Assembly: GCF_022606355.1 (NCBI RefSeq)
Contig: NZ_JAHHZQ010000005.1
Location: 248,001-312,000, forward strand
Source: Leifsonia shinshuensis
GTDB taxonomy: Bacteria > Actinomycetota > Actinomycetes > Actinomycetales > Microbacteriaceae
DNA length: 64,000 nucleotides
Direction: 5' to 3'
Shown here: positions 57,114-64,000 of the stretch, piece after piece
Numbering within the stretch: the stretch's first letter is position 1
Layout: the number at the start of each line of letters is the position of its first letter
Translations under genes and position numbers: made by a program
Notes under the pieces: model-generated
The model's input: the letters and a program-made list of their open reading frames with translations, nothing else
Told to the model about the DNA's origin: nothing
The model's database searches: none

Positions 57114-57749
57114 GTGACGGGAAACGAAAGCGGCCGCAGGCACACCCGCGACGACGTGGCGGAGACCGCGTTGCGCATCCTCGACGACTACGGCCTGCCC
57201 GACCTCACGATGCGCCGCCTCGCCGCCGCCCTCGACGTGCAGCCGAGCGCGCTGTACTGGCACTTCCCCAACAAGCAGACGCTGCTCGCCGAGCTCGCCG
57301 ACCGCATCGTCGCGCGCGGAGCGGGCGCCCCGACCGACACGACCGCCTGGCCCGATCGCCTCCGCGCCGAGTCGGTCGCCCTCCGCGACGCGCTGCTGGC
57401 CTACCGCGACGGTGCGGAGGTCGTCGCCAGCACCTACGCCCTCGGCCTCGGCGATTCCGCGGCGCAGCGCCGGCTCGCGGCCGCCGCGGCGTCCGGCGGC
57501 TTCGACGCCGAGACCTCCGACCGGGCGGCCACGGCTCTCCTCCACTTCGTGCTCGGCCACGTCTCGCACGAGCAGCAGCGGATGCAGTTCGACAGCATCG
57601 GCGTGCTGGCGACCGGGGAGGCTGCCGACCCGTTGGATGCCTCGGACTCGGCGGCCGCCTTCGCGTTCGGCGTCGACCTGCTGGTCGGCGGGCTCGAACG
57701 GCTCGGCGACGAGAGCCGGAGCGGCCCGCTCAGTCGCTCCCGAACGTGA
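57114..57749 (+). CDS. bioQ: TetR-family repressor of biotin genes (BioQ-like)
   Basis: A 211-residue regulator with HTH DLTMRRLAAALDVQPSALYW and HFPNKQTLLAELADRIV (TetR with the TetR_C ligand domain). Position opposite bioY and the tandem TGAAC operators identify it as the biotin-pathway repressor. Its corepressor in relatives is indirect (biotinylation state via BirA or biotin-5'-AMP). The last 20 bp overlap the convergent DUF3566 gene. Confidence 0.85.
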   Translation: MTGNESGRRHTRDDVAETALRILDDYGLPDLTMRRLAAALDVQPSALYWHFPNKQTLLAELADRIVARGAGAPTDTTAWPDRLRAESVALRDALLAYRDGAEVVASTYALGLGDSAAQRRLAAAAASGGFDAETSDRAATALLHFVLGHVSHEQQRMQFDSIGVLATGEAADPLDASDSAAAFAFGVDLLVGGLERLGDESRSGPLSRSRT

Positions 57750-58107
57750 CCTTCCAGCCGCCCACGACATTGGTGGCGAGGTTGAAGAGGGCGGCGAAGA
57801 TCGCACCGAGTGCGGAGACGACGATGACCTCCAGCAGCGAGACCACCAGCGTGAAGGTCATCACGTTGCCGAACGTCAGACCGGCGACGAGTGCGGCGCC
57901 CTGCGCGCCGGCGATGCTCTCGAGGAAGCTGCTCATCGAGGACACCAGGCCGATCTTGTCGAGCACCGACCAGATCAGCAGGGTCAGCGCGACGGTGACC
58001 ACCGCCAGCACCAGGCTGATCAAGAACGACATCTTCAGCGCGGACCAGAAGTCGATGTAGACCAGGCGCATCGACGCCCGTTTCTTCTGTTTCGTCCGTG
58101 CCGACAT
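57730..58107 (-). CDS. DUF3566 two-helix membrane protein
   Basis: A 125-residue protein: basic N-terminus (SARTKQKKRASMRL), then VYIDFWSALKMSFLISLVLAV and a second helix pair with the VVSALGAIFAALFNLATNVVGGW end, matching actinobacterial DUF3566. Members usually sit after gyrA; this one is isolated. ATG at 58107 follows GGGGAGG; a second ATG at 58122 overlaps that site and was rejected. Confidence 0.85.
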   Translation of the reverse strand: MSARTKQKKRASMRLVYIDFWSALKMSFLISLVLAVVTVALTLLIWSVLDKIGLVSSMSSFLESIAGAQGAALVAGLTFGNVMTFTLVVSLLEVIVVSALGAIFAALFNLATNVVGGWKVTFGSD

Positions 58108-58388
58108 CGACGACCTCCCCATGGTGCCATTCCGTGCCGCTCTCGCGGCTCCCCACCCGCGAGTCTAACCGACGGGCCTGCGCAACCCCGGGGGCGAACG
58201 ACCCGGTGAGGCCGGGAAACAAACCGATCGACCGGTTATGCATGTAATATGGACGGGCGGGGGCGAACGCCCGACCGACGTACATGCTTCGGCGACTGGG
58301 GGGATGTCGGTCGGGCGGGTCCCCGCCGCGTCACCGGTGCTCCCGCGTCGCCCGGCGAGGTCGCTCCGCCCGAATCACGCCGCCCGAC
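58108..58388. other. 281-bp gap without a gene
   Basis: Contains the promoter side of the DUF3566 gene. The only clear element is the 16-bp near-palindrome AACCGATCGACCGGTT at 58222-58237 (14 of 16 symmetric), a possible operator for a TetR-type protein such as the one encoded at 58389-59021. Nothing else recognised. Confidence 0.5.
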
Positions 58389-59021
58389 TCACTCCACGAT
58401 GAGGTCGGGCAGCCCGCGCAGCGCGTCGAGGCGGCCTTCCGCCGCGATGCCCGGCAGCAGGACGACCCACATCTCGCGCGCGCGTTGCAGAAGATCGGCG
58501 CGCGCGGTCAGGGTCGCCGACACCAGCTGCACGCCGGTGAACGCCGGCGAGGCGAAATGCGCGAACACGGCGGGATCGACGCTCTCCGCGACGTCGCCCT
58601 CGGCGATCGCACGCCGGATCAGCTCCTCGATCGCGGCGAACCAGTCCTCGTACGGCTCGACGACCGGCTGGTCGGCCGATGCCACGTCGGTGGTCAGGCG
58701 GATGCCCGCCTGCACGATGGGATCCCCCAGCAATTGCAGCGCGAGGCTGCGGCACAGCAGGATCAGCGTCTCGAGCGCCGGGCGGCCCTCGGCCGCGATC
58801 GCATTCGACGCGGCCATGGTGCGGCGGTGCTGCTCCTCGATCACGGCGAAGGCGAGCTCGTCCTTCGAGGCGAAGTGGAAGTACAGCGCGCCCTTGGTCA
58901 GCCCGGCCGCTGCGGCGATGTCGGCGATGGAGGCCAGGCCGTAGCCGCGCGCGCCGAAGACCTCGGCGGCGCCGCGGAGGATGGCGTCGCGCGTCACGAG
59001 GGCGCGGGGTTGGGTGACCAT
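58389..59021 (-). CDS. TetR-family regulator (ScbR/ArpA-like)
   Basis: A 210-residue repressor: RDAILRGAAEVFGARGYGLA, then LTKGALYFHFASKDELAFAV, close to gamma-butyrolactone receptor-type TetR proteins of streptomycetes, with a hydrophobic C-terminal ligand domain. In non-streptomycetes such proteins usually act as local repressors. It is divergent from the pyruvate oxidase gene, with an inverted repeat between, so poxB is the likely target. Confidence 0.85.
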   Translation of the reverse strand: MVTQPRALVTRDAILRGAAEVFGARGYGLASIADIAAAAGLTKGALYFHFASKDELAFAVIEEQHRRTMAASNAIAAEGRPALETLILLCRSLALQLLGDPIVQAGIRLTTDVASADQPVVEPYEDWFAAIEELIRRAIAEGDVAESVDPAVFAHFASPAFTGVQLVSATLTARADLLQRAREMWVVLLPGIAAEGRLDALRGLPDLIVE

Positions 59022-59040
59022 GACGGGAATACATTAATGC

Positions 59041-59067
59041 CGCGCACCTATGTGTGTGATGTGCGCG
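59041..59067. promoter_or_regulatory. Inverted repeat in the TetR/pyruvate oxidase gap
   Basis: CGCGCAC (59041-59047) and GTGCGCG (59061-59067) are separated by 13 bp. It lies 20 bp before the regulator ATG and 100 bp before the oxidase ATG: a candidate operator. Confidence 0.4.
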
Positions 59068-59167
59068 TTTGCACAGGACGGATCCTGACGCGGTCGCGGC
59101 CGCGGAGTAGCGTGAGGAGTATCGCCGCCACACCGACCGCCGCAGTGCCGACCGAGGAGGACGCCGC

Positions 59168-60901
59168 ATGACAACCGTCGCCGACACCATCGTCCAGATC
59201 ATCAAGGAGGCCGGGGTCCAGCGGGTCTACGGCATCCCCGGTGACTCGCTCAACGGGTTCACCGACGCGCTGCGCCGCTCCGACGGCATCACCTGGGAAC
59301 ATGTGCGCCACGAGGAGGCCGCCGCCTTCGCCGCCGCGGCCGAGGCCGCGCTCACCGGCGAGCTGGCCGTCTGCGCCGGCAGCTGCGGGCCGGGCAACCT
59401 CCACCTCATCAACGGGCTCTTCGACGCCAATCGCAGCCGTGTTCCCGTGCTCGCGATCGCCGCGCAGATCCCCGGCCCCGAGATCGGCAGCAGCTACTTC
59501 CAGGAGACGCACCCGCAGGACCTGTTCCGCGAGGCGGCGGTCTACACCGAGCTGGTCAGCTACCCCGAGCAACTGCCGCGCGTCCTCGAGATCGCGATGC
59601 GCACCGCGATCGAGCGGCGCGGCGTCGCCGTCGTGGTCATCCCCGGCGAGGTCTTCCTCAAAGACAGCGTCGGCCGTCGGCCGTCGGCCCCGATCGTCTA
59701 CAGCCCGCGCGTGACCAGGCCGGCGGACGCCGAGCTCGCCGCCGCGGCCGACATCCTCAACAGCGCCAAGCGCGTGACCATCCTCGCCGGCGCCGGCGTG
59801 GAGGGCGCGCACCCGCAGCTGATCGACATCGCGGGCGCCCTGCGCGCTCCCGTCGTGCACGCGATGCGCGGCAAGGAGTTCGTCGAGTACGACAACCCCT
59901 ACGACGTCGGGATGACCGGCCTCCTCGGCTTCTCCTCGGGCTACCGCGCGATGGAGGCCTGCGACGCGCTGCTGATGCTCGGCACGGACTTCCCCTACCA
60001 GCAGTTCTATCCGTCCAAGGCGAAGATCATCCAGGTCGACATCCGCGGCGAGAACCTCGGCAGGCGCACGCCCATCGACCTCGGGCTGGTCGGCAGCGTG
60101 AAGGACACGGTGGAGGCGCTCCTGCCCCTCCTGAAGGAGCGAAAGGACACCAAGCACCTCGACTCCTCCCGCTCGCATTACCTGAAGGCCCGCAAGAGCC
60201 TCGACGACTTGGCCGTCAACGACCGCAACCGCACGCCCATCCACCCGCAGTACGTCGCCCGGCTGATCAGCGAGCTCTCCGCGGAGGACGCCGTCTTCAT
60301 CCCGGACGTCGGCTCTCCGGTGGTCTGGGCGGCGCGCTACCTGCGGATGAACGGCTCACGACGGCTGATCGGCTCGTTCAACCACGGCAGCATGGCGAAC
60401 GCGCTGTCGCAGGCGGTCGGGGCGCAGGCGGCGTTCCCCGGGCGTCAGGTCGTCGCGCTCGCCGGCGACGGCGGCCTCACGATGCTGTTCGGCGAGCTGC
60501 TCACGCTCGTGCAGAACAAGCTCCCCGTGAAGATCGTGGTCTTCAACAACTCCTCGCTGAACTTCGTGGAGGTGGAGATGAAGGCCGCGGGCTTCGTCAA
60601 CTTCGGCACGGGCCTCGAGAACCCGGACTTCGCGCGCGTGGCGGAGGCCATCGGCATACACGGTCAGCGGGTGGAGAAGCCGGACGAGCTGGAGAGTGCG
60701 CTGCGCACGGCGTTCGCGCACGACGGCCCTGCCCTGGTCGATGTGGTGACCGCGCGTCAGGAGCTCAGCATCCCGCCGGCGATCACCGCAGAGCAGGTCA
60801 AGGGGTTCACGCTCTACGCGCTGCGCACGATCATGTCGGGCCGCGGCGACGAGCTCATCGACCTCGCCGACACCAACGTCTTCCGCCGTCTCTTCGACTG
60901 A
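59168..60901 (+). CDS. poxB: Pyruvate dehydrogenase (quinone) / pyruvate oxidase
   Basis: A 577-residue thiamine-diphosphate/FAD enzyme that converts pyruvate to acetate and CO2 and passes electrons to the quinone pool (PoxB class). The N-terminal pyrimidine-binding domain has [15 protein letters not shown] and catalytic Glu in [14 protein letters not shown] central FAD-binding domain follows ([11 protein letters not shown]). The ThDP motif [23 protein letters not shown] ends in NN(S/L). The C-terminal 25 residues ([20 protein letters not shown]) are like the lipid-activated membrane tail of E. coli PoxB. The ATG follows GAGGAGG. Confidence 0.9.
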   Translation: MTTVADTIVQIIKEAGVQRVYGIPGDSLNGFTDALRRSDGITWEHVRHEEAAAFAAAAEAALTGELAVCAGSCGPGNLHLINGLFDANRSRVPVLAIAAQIPGPEIGSSYFQETHPQDLFREAAVYTELVSYPEQLPRVLEIAMRTAIERRGVAVVVIPGEVFLKDSVGRRPSAPIVYSPRVTRPADAELAAAADILNSAKRVTILAGAGVEGAHPQLIDIAGALRAPVVHAMRGKEFVEYDNPYDVGMTGLLGFSSGYRAMEACDALLMLGTDFPYQQFYPSKAKIIQVDIRGENLGRRTPIDLGLVGSVKDTVEALLPLLKERKDTKHLDSSRSHYLKARKSLDDLAVNDRNRTPIHPQYVARLISELSAEDAVFIPDVGSPVVWAARYLRMNGSRRLIGSFNHGSMANALSQAVGAQAAFPGRQVVALAGDGGLTMLFGELLTLVQNKLPVKIVVFNNSSLNFVEVEMKAAGFVNFGTGLENPDFARVAEAIGIHGQRVEKPDELESALRTAFAHDGPALVDVVTARQELSIPPAITAEQVKGFTLYALRTIMSGRGDELIDLADTNVFRRLFD

Positions 60902-60920
60902 CCCGTCTCCCGTCTCGCAG

Positions 60921-60986
60921 CCATCGCTTCCTCACTTTCTCCCGCGACACGCCGCGTGAGAGCGGGAGAAAGTGAGGAAGCGATGG
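60921..60986. terminator. Bidirectional terminator-like hairpin with perfect 25-bp arms
   Basis: Arms 60921-60945 and 60962-60986 are perfectly complementary over 25 bp, and the 16-base loop contains a further small CACG/CGTG pair. It lies exactly between the poxB stop (60901) and the convergent LytR-CpsA-Psr gene stop (60995). No U-run follows. It may stop both transcripts, though the length is unusual for a plain terminator. Confidence 0.65.
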
Positions 60987-60994
60987 CGCGGGGG

Positions 60995-62764
60995 TCAGTT
61001 GATGCAGACCTTGGAGTCGTAGTTGGTGCCCACGCCGGTGGGGGTGGGCGACGGCGCGGGAGCGGTGGGGGCGGCGCCGGTGGAACCGCCGGCGCCGGGG
61101 GCCGTGGGCATCAGTCCGTCGTCGCCGAGCACGACCGTGACGCCCTTCACGCTGCCGCTCTGCTGAACCGCGGCACCGGGGAGCAGTGCGGCGACCGCCT
61201 TGGCCTGCGACTCCTGGCCCTTCGGGTACTGGATCGTCGTGGTGGCGGTCGTGTCGGCGTCGCCGGGCGTTCCGGTCTTGAACCCGGCAGCGGTGAAGGT
61301 CTGGGTCGCCGTGCCCGCTGCACCGTTCTGGCTGCCTCCGTTCAGCACGGTCACCGTGGTGTCCCCGGGCTTGGCCGCCGTCGCGCTGTCGTACGCCGAC
61401 GGGACACCCTCCAGGCTCTGGACGAACGCCGGCATCGCCGCGGTGTCCACCTGCACGATCGAGAGGTCCTGGCCGTCGACCGTGATGGTCGGCGTGCCCG
61501 AGATCGGGATGGTCGCCGACTTGATCTTGCCGCCGGTGAGGCCCTGCAGCTGCGCCGCGAGCTGGAGGAAGTTGAGGCCGGGGTCGGTCTCGAGCGAGCC
61601 GCTCACGGCATCCAGCGTGGCGGTCAGCTTGCCCGGGTTGAGCAGAGTGCCCGCCGACAGGAACTTATGCGCCTCGACCGACAGGAAGTACTGCTGGCGC
61701 ACGACGCGGTCGAGGTCGCCGCGGGGGAGGCCGTGGCGCTGACGCACGAACGACAGCGCCTGCTTCGCGCCGAGCGTCGAGACCCCGGCCGGGAAGTTCG
61801 CGCCGGAGTACGGGTCGTTCACGGCGTTGTTGAGGCACACCTCCACCGGGCCGAGCGCCTGCGCGATCGTGTAGAAGCCGAGCAGTGAGACGCGCACGTA
61901 GTGGTCGATCGTCAGTCCGGTGAGATCCTGCACGGTCTGGATGAGCAGCTTGGCGCCGCTGGTCGGGTTGCTCCCGCCGCCGCCGAGCGAGAAGGCCGCG
62001 TTCAGCTTGTTCATGCCGTGACCCGGCACGTTCACCCAGGAGTCGCGGGGGAGGGAGACGAGGGTCGCGGACTTCCCGTTGGCCGGGATGTGCAGGATCA
62101 TCATGGTGTCCGTGTTGGTGCCGCCGCCGTCCTGCGTGGTGCTCAGCTGGTTCAACTGCGCCTGGGTGGCGTTGTCGGGCCGGTGGTCGTCGCCGACGAG
62201 CAGGATGTTCTGGGTCTGCCCGTTGCCGGGGGACGCGATCACGTCGACATGGCTCACGCCGCCCACGAAGCGGAAGTAGCTGTACGCCGCGTAACCGCCG
62301 ACGACCACGAGCAGCACGGCGAGGGTTCCGGCGGTCCAGGCGATGATGCGCTTGGCGCGGCGATGTTTGCGCGGGCCCTTCCCGCCACGGCCGCCGCGGC
62401 CTCCCGTGCCGCCGCCGCCACGGCCGCCGCCTGTGCCGCCGTCGTCGCCGAAGCCGCCGTCTCCCGGCGCAGGGGCCGGCGAGCCGGAGAGCCCGAACAG
62501 GTCGAGGGCGGGGTCGTTCTGCGCCGCGCCCGCTCGGCCCGCTGCGCCGGCGCCACGCGCCGCGGCACCCGCGGCGGCACCTCCGGCGGCGGCTCCTGCG
62601 GCGGCCGCTCCGCGACCCGATGGCACGCCGGACGCCGGCCGCGTCGCCCGCACCGGCCGGCGCGGATCGGCTGCGGGCACGCGTCCGTAGACCTCGGTCG
62701 GCGGCTCGGGGCGCTCGCGGCCGTCGGCGGAGTCGTCTCCAGCGGGGAAGTTCGGGCGTCGCAC
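60995..62764 (-). CDS. LytR-CpsA-Psr family cell-wall glycopolymer transferase
   Basis: A 589-residue membrane-bound transferase that attaches teichoic acid or other glycopolymers to peptidoglycan. The first 140 residues form a Pro/Gly/Ala/Arg-rich cytoplasmic tail. One span (about 145-165) precedes the LytR_cpsA_psr domain (about 190-355: NILLVGDDHR, TDTMMILHIP, SLPRDSWVNVP, NKLNAAFSLGG, DHYVRVSLLGF, FVRQRHGLPRGDLDRVVRQQ). The C-terminal LytR_C domain is followed by a Pro/Thr tail ending in KVCIN. GTG at 62764 lacks a clear ribosome site and may be leaderless. Confidence 0.9.
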   Translation of the reverse strand: MRRPNFPAGDDSADGRERPEPPTEVYGRVPAADPRRPVRATRPASGVPSGRGAAAAGAAAGGAAAGAAARGAGAAGRAGAAQNDPALDLFGLSGSPAPAPGDGGFGDDGGTGGGRGGGGTGGRGGRGGKGPRKHRRAKRIIAWTAGTLAVLLVVVGGYAAYSYFRFVGGVSHVDVIASPGNGQTQNILLVGDDHRPDNATQAQLNQLSTTQDGGGTNTDTMMILHIPANGKSATLVSLPRDSWVNVPGHGMNKLNAAFSLGGGGSNPTSGAKLLIQTVQDLTGLTIDHYVRVSLLGFYTIAQALGPVEVCLNNAVNDPYSGANFPAGVSTLGAKQALSFVRQRHGLPRGDLDRVVRQQYFLSVEAHKFLSAGTLLNPGKLTATLDAVSGSLETDPGLNFLQLAAQLQGLTGGKIKSATIPISGTPTITVDGQDLSIVQVDTAAMPAFVQSLEGVPSAYDSATAAKPGDTTVTVLNGGSQNGAAGTATQTFTAAGFKTGTPGDADTTATTTIQYPKGQESQAKAVAALLPGAAVQQSGSVKGVTVVLGDDGLMPTAPGAGGSTGAAPTAPAPSPTPTGVGTNYDSKVCIN

Positions 62765-62893
62765 ACGAGAACGCTAGAGTGTGCGGCCTGCGAACCGGCT
62801 GGTTTCCGGCGGTGTTGCCGGGAATGGCCAGCGGATCCGGCAGCAGTTCTCAGCGCGCTCACGGGTACGGGTTAGCCGGGGCTGCGAGAACCC

Positions 62894-63388
62894 TCACGGT
62901 CCGGGGTGGGGCTGCTCCTCGTCCATGGCCTCGGTCATCCGGCGCGAGATCGCCAGCAGCTCGTCCTGCTGAGCGTCGCTGAGGGCGTCGAACAGGATGC
63001 GCCGGATCGTCGCGGTGTGCTTGGGAAGAGCGCGGACGACGACCCGGCGGCCATCGCCGCTGAGCCGGATCCAGGTCGCCCTGCGGTCCTCGGCGCAGTC
63101 TTCGCGCTCGAGGAGGCCGCGCGCCGCCATGCGGGTGACCTGGTGCGAGACCCGGCTCTTCTCCCAGCCCGTCAGAGCGACCAGGTCGCGCACGCGCAGC
63201 CGTCGCCCCGGCGAGCGGACGAGCGCCATCAGCACCTCCAGTTCGGAGATCGAGATGCCGTCGTCGCGCTGCAGCTGTGCGTCGAGGGCGCGGTCGAACC
63301 CGCGCCTCATCAGGTAGAAAGTGTGGAAGAGCTCTTCTTCGGCGGCGCTCAGCTTGCGCGGGTCGGGGGTGGTGCGCAGGGTCGCCAT
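62894..63388 (-). CDS. MarR-family regulator
   Basis: A 164-residue winged-helix regulator: ELEVLMALVRSPGRRLRVRD then LVALTGWEKSRVSHQVTRMA with LEREDCAEDRRATWI as the wing. EDCAEDRRA contains one Cys in the wing. Downstream of a membrane protein gene on the same strand (26-bp gap), so that gene or a drug exporter outside the window could be its target. ATG at 63388. Confidence 0.85.
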   Translation of the reverse strand: MATLRTTPDPRKLSAAEEELFHTFYLMRRGFDRALDAQLQRDDGISISELEVLMALVRSPGRRLRVRDLVALTGWEKSRVSHQVTRMAARGLLEREDCAEDRRATWIRLSGDGRRVVVRALPKHTATIRRILFDALSDAQQDELLAISRRMTEAMDEEQPHPGP

Positions 63389-63414
63389 ACACCATCCTTG
63401 CACGCGCCACGAGG

Positions 63415-63969
63415 TCAGTGGGCGAGCTGCTCCAAGAACACGACGGCCACCCCGAGCAGCACGATGCCGGCCAGCACGATCAGCTGCTTCCACCCCGCGA
63501 GGCCGGTGCGCGAGACGGCGATCCTGGCGATCACGGCGAGCGACGCGATGAGCGCGGCGATGGCGACGACGACGGCGGTGCGGGCCTGCATCACGCCGAA
63601 GTAGGCCAGCGCCAGCACGATGACCGGCACGGCGAGCACGGTGAGGGCACGGGAGGCGACGGCGATCATGTGTCGGAACTCGCGGGCCGACGGCAGGGTG
63701 TCGTGCACGATCATGTGCGACACGAGGTCGGAGGCGAGCCCGGCGAGCAGCACGCCGACCACGGAGATGATGAGCGTCCACAGCACAGTCGGGGAGTCGA
63801 GGTGCTCGCCGTGCGCGTTGAGCGCCATCAGGATGGCGAGCGCCGTGAAGGTCACGTAGATGCGTTCGCGCAGCCGGTCGCCGGCCTCCTGACGCTCCTG
63901 CTGGGTGGCGTCGCTGGGAAGGTGTGCGTCGTCGGGCTGACGGCCGGTGCGGTCGCGCGGGTGGGACAT
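63415..63969 (-). CDS. Membrane protein of unknown function
   Basis: A 184-residue protein. The hydrophilic start (SHPRDRTGRQPDDAHLPSD) is followed by about five spans (from residue 38: IYVTFTALAILMALNAHGE). The middle has SHMIVHDTLPSAREFRHMI. No family recognised. Probably the first gene of an operon with the MarR gene. Its upstream region is cut by the window edge; the last 31 bases carry nothing recognisable. Confidence 0.7.
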   Translation of the reverse strand: MSHPRDRTGRQPDDAHLPSDATQQERQEAGDRLRERIYVTFTALAILMALNAHGEHLDSPTVLWTLIISVVGVLLAGLASDLVSHMIVHDTLPSAREFRHMIAVASRALTVLAVPVIVLALAYFGVMQARTAVVVAIAALIASLAVIARIAVSRTGLAGWKQLIVLAGIVLLGVAVVFLEQLAH

Positions 63970-64000
63970 GCCGCGAGCCTAGCGGCACGCCGCCGTCGAG

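Overview
The window is GC-rich chromosomal DNA with GTG starts, dense ATGA/GTGA-coupled operons and a gene set typical of a high-GC Gram-positive. A two-domain extracytoplasmic nuclease, a BioYMN biotin uptake system with a BioQ-type regulator, a DUF3566 protein and a DosR/DosS-type two-component system suggest an actinobacterium, probably Microbacteriaceae (Leifsonia-like). The genus is inference. I saw no rRNA, tRNA, transposase, prophage or CRISPR array.

Layout. (1) 1-7.5 kb is a redox and sulfur section: a ferric-reductase-type flavocytochrome running off the left edge, a CPA2 antiporter, a CstR-like persulfide repressor with a Cys-rich peptide divergent from a CoA-disulfide reductase/rhodanese fusion, then a coupled set of Pro-rich surface protein, bis-heme membrane protein, NuoF-like flavoprotein and ferredoxin. 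(2) 7.3-25.9 kb is a compact DosR-like (hypoxia/dormancy) regulon. It holds a sensor kinase and DevR-like regulator, five universal stress proteins, two flavin split-barrel proteins, a flavodoxin, two zinc alcohol dehydrogenases, an MgtA-like P-type ATPase, a beta-CASP RNase-like protein, a polymer-forming membrane protein and a split cytochrome b operon. A 14-bp palindrome of the type GGGCCGAAGGTCCC recurs in most of the regulatory gaps. (3) 26-28 kb is an ArsR-controlled cation efflux operon. (4) 28-35 kb has a trehalose-synthase-like GH13 enzyme, MoeA, FdhD and a YdeP-type molybdoenzyme. (5) 35-44 kb holds TelA, several small regulators, a hyaluronan-synthase-like glycosyltransferase and a surface VWA protein. 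(6) 44-49 kb is a giant secreted nuclease/5'-nucleotidase. (7) 49-52 kb has a small XRE operon and a quinone reductase. (8) 51.6-57.7 kb is a biotin operon (bioY, an acyl-CoA-ligase-like gene, a thiolase-like gene, bioM, bioN, a CHY zinc finger) facing its TetR/BioQ-like regulator. (9) 57.7-64 kb has DUF3566, TetR/pyruvate oxidase, LytR-CpsA-Psr and MarR genes.

The least ordinary structures are three repeat systems. Thirteen-bp palindromes are phased every 20 bp at two distant loci (28.2 and 49.8 kb). A 117-bp hairpin unit is repeated about five times inside the biotin operon as an open frame coupled at both ends (53.3-53.9 kb). Three tandem copies of a thiolase start region lie just upstream of the real thiolase gene (55.0-55.3 kb), each with its own ribosome site, start and overlapping stop.
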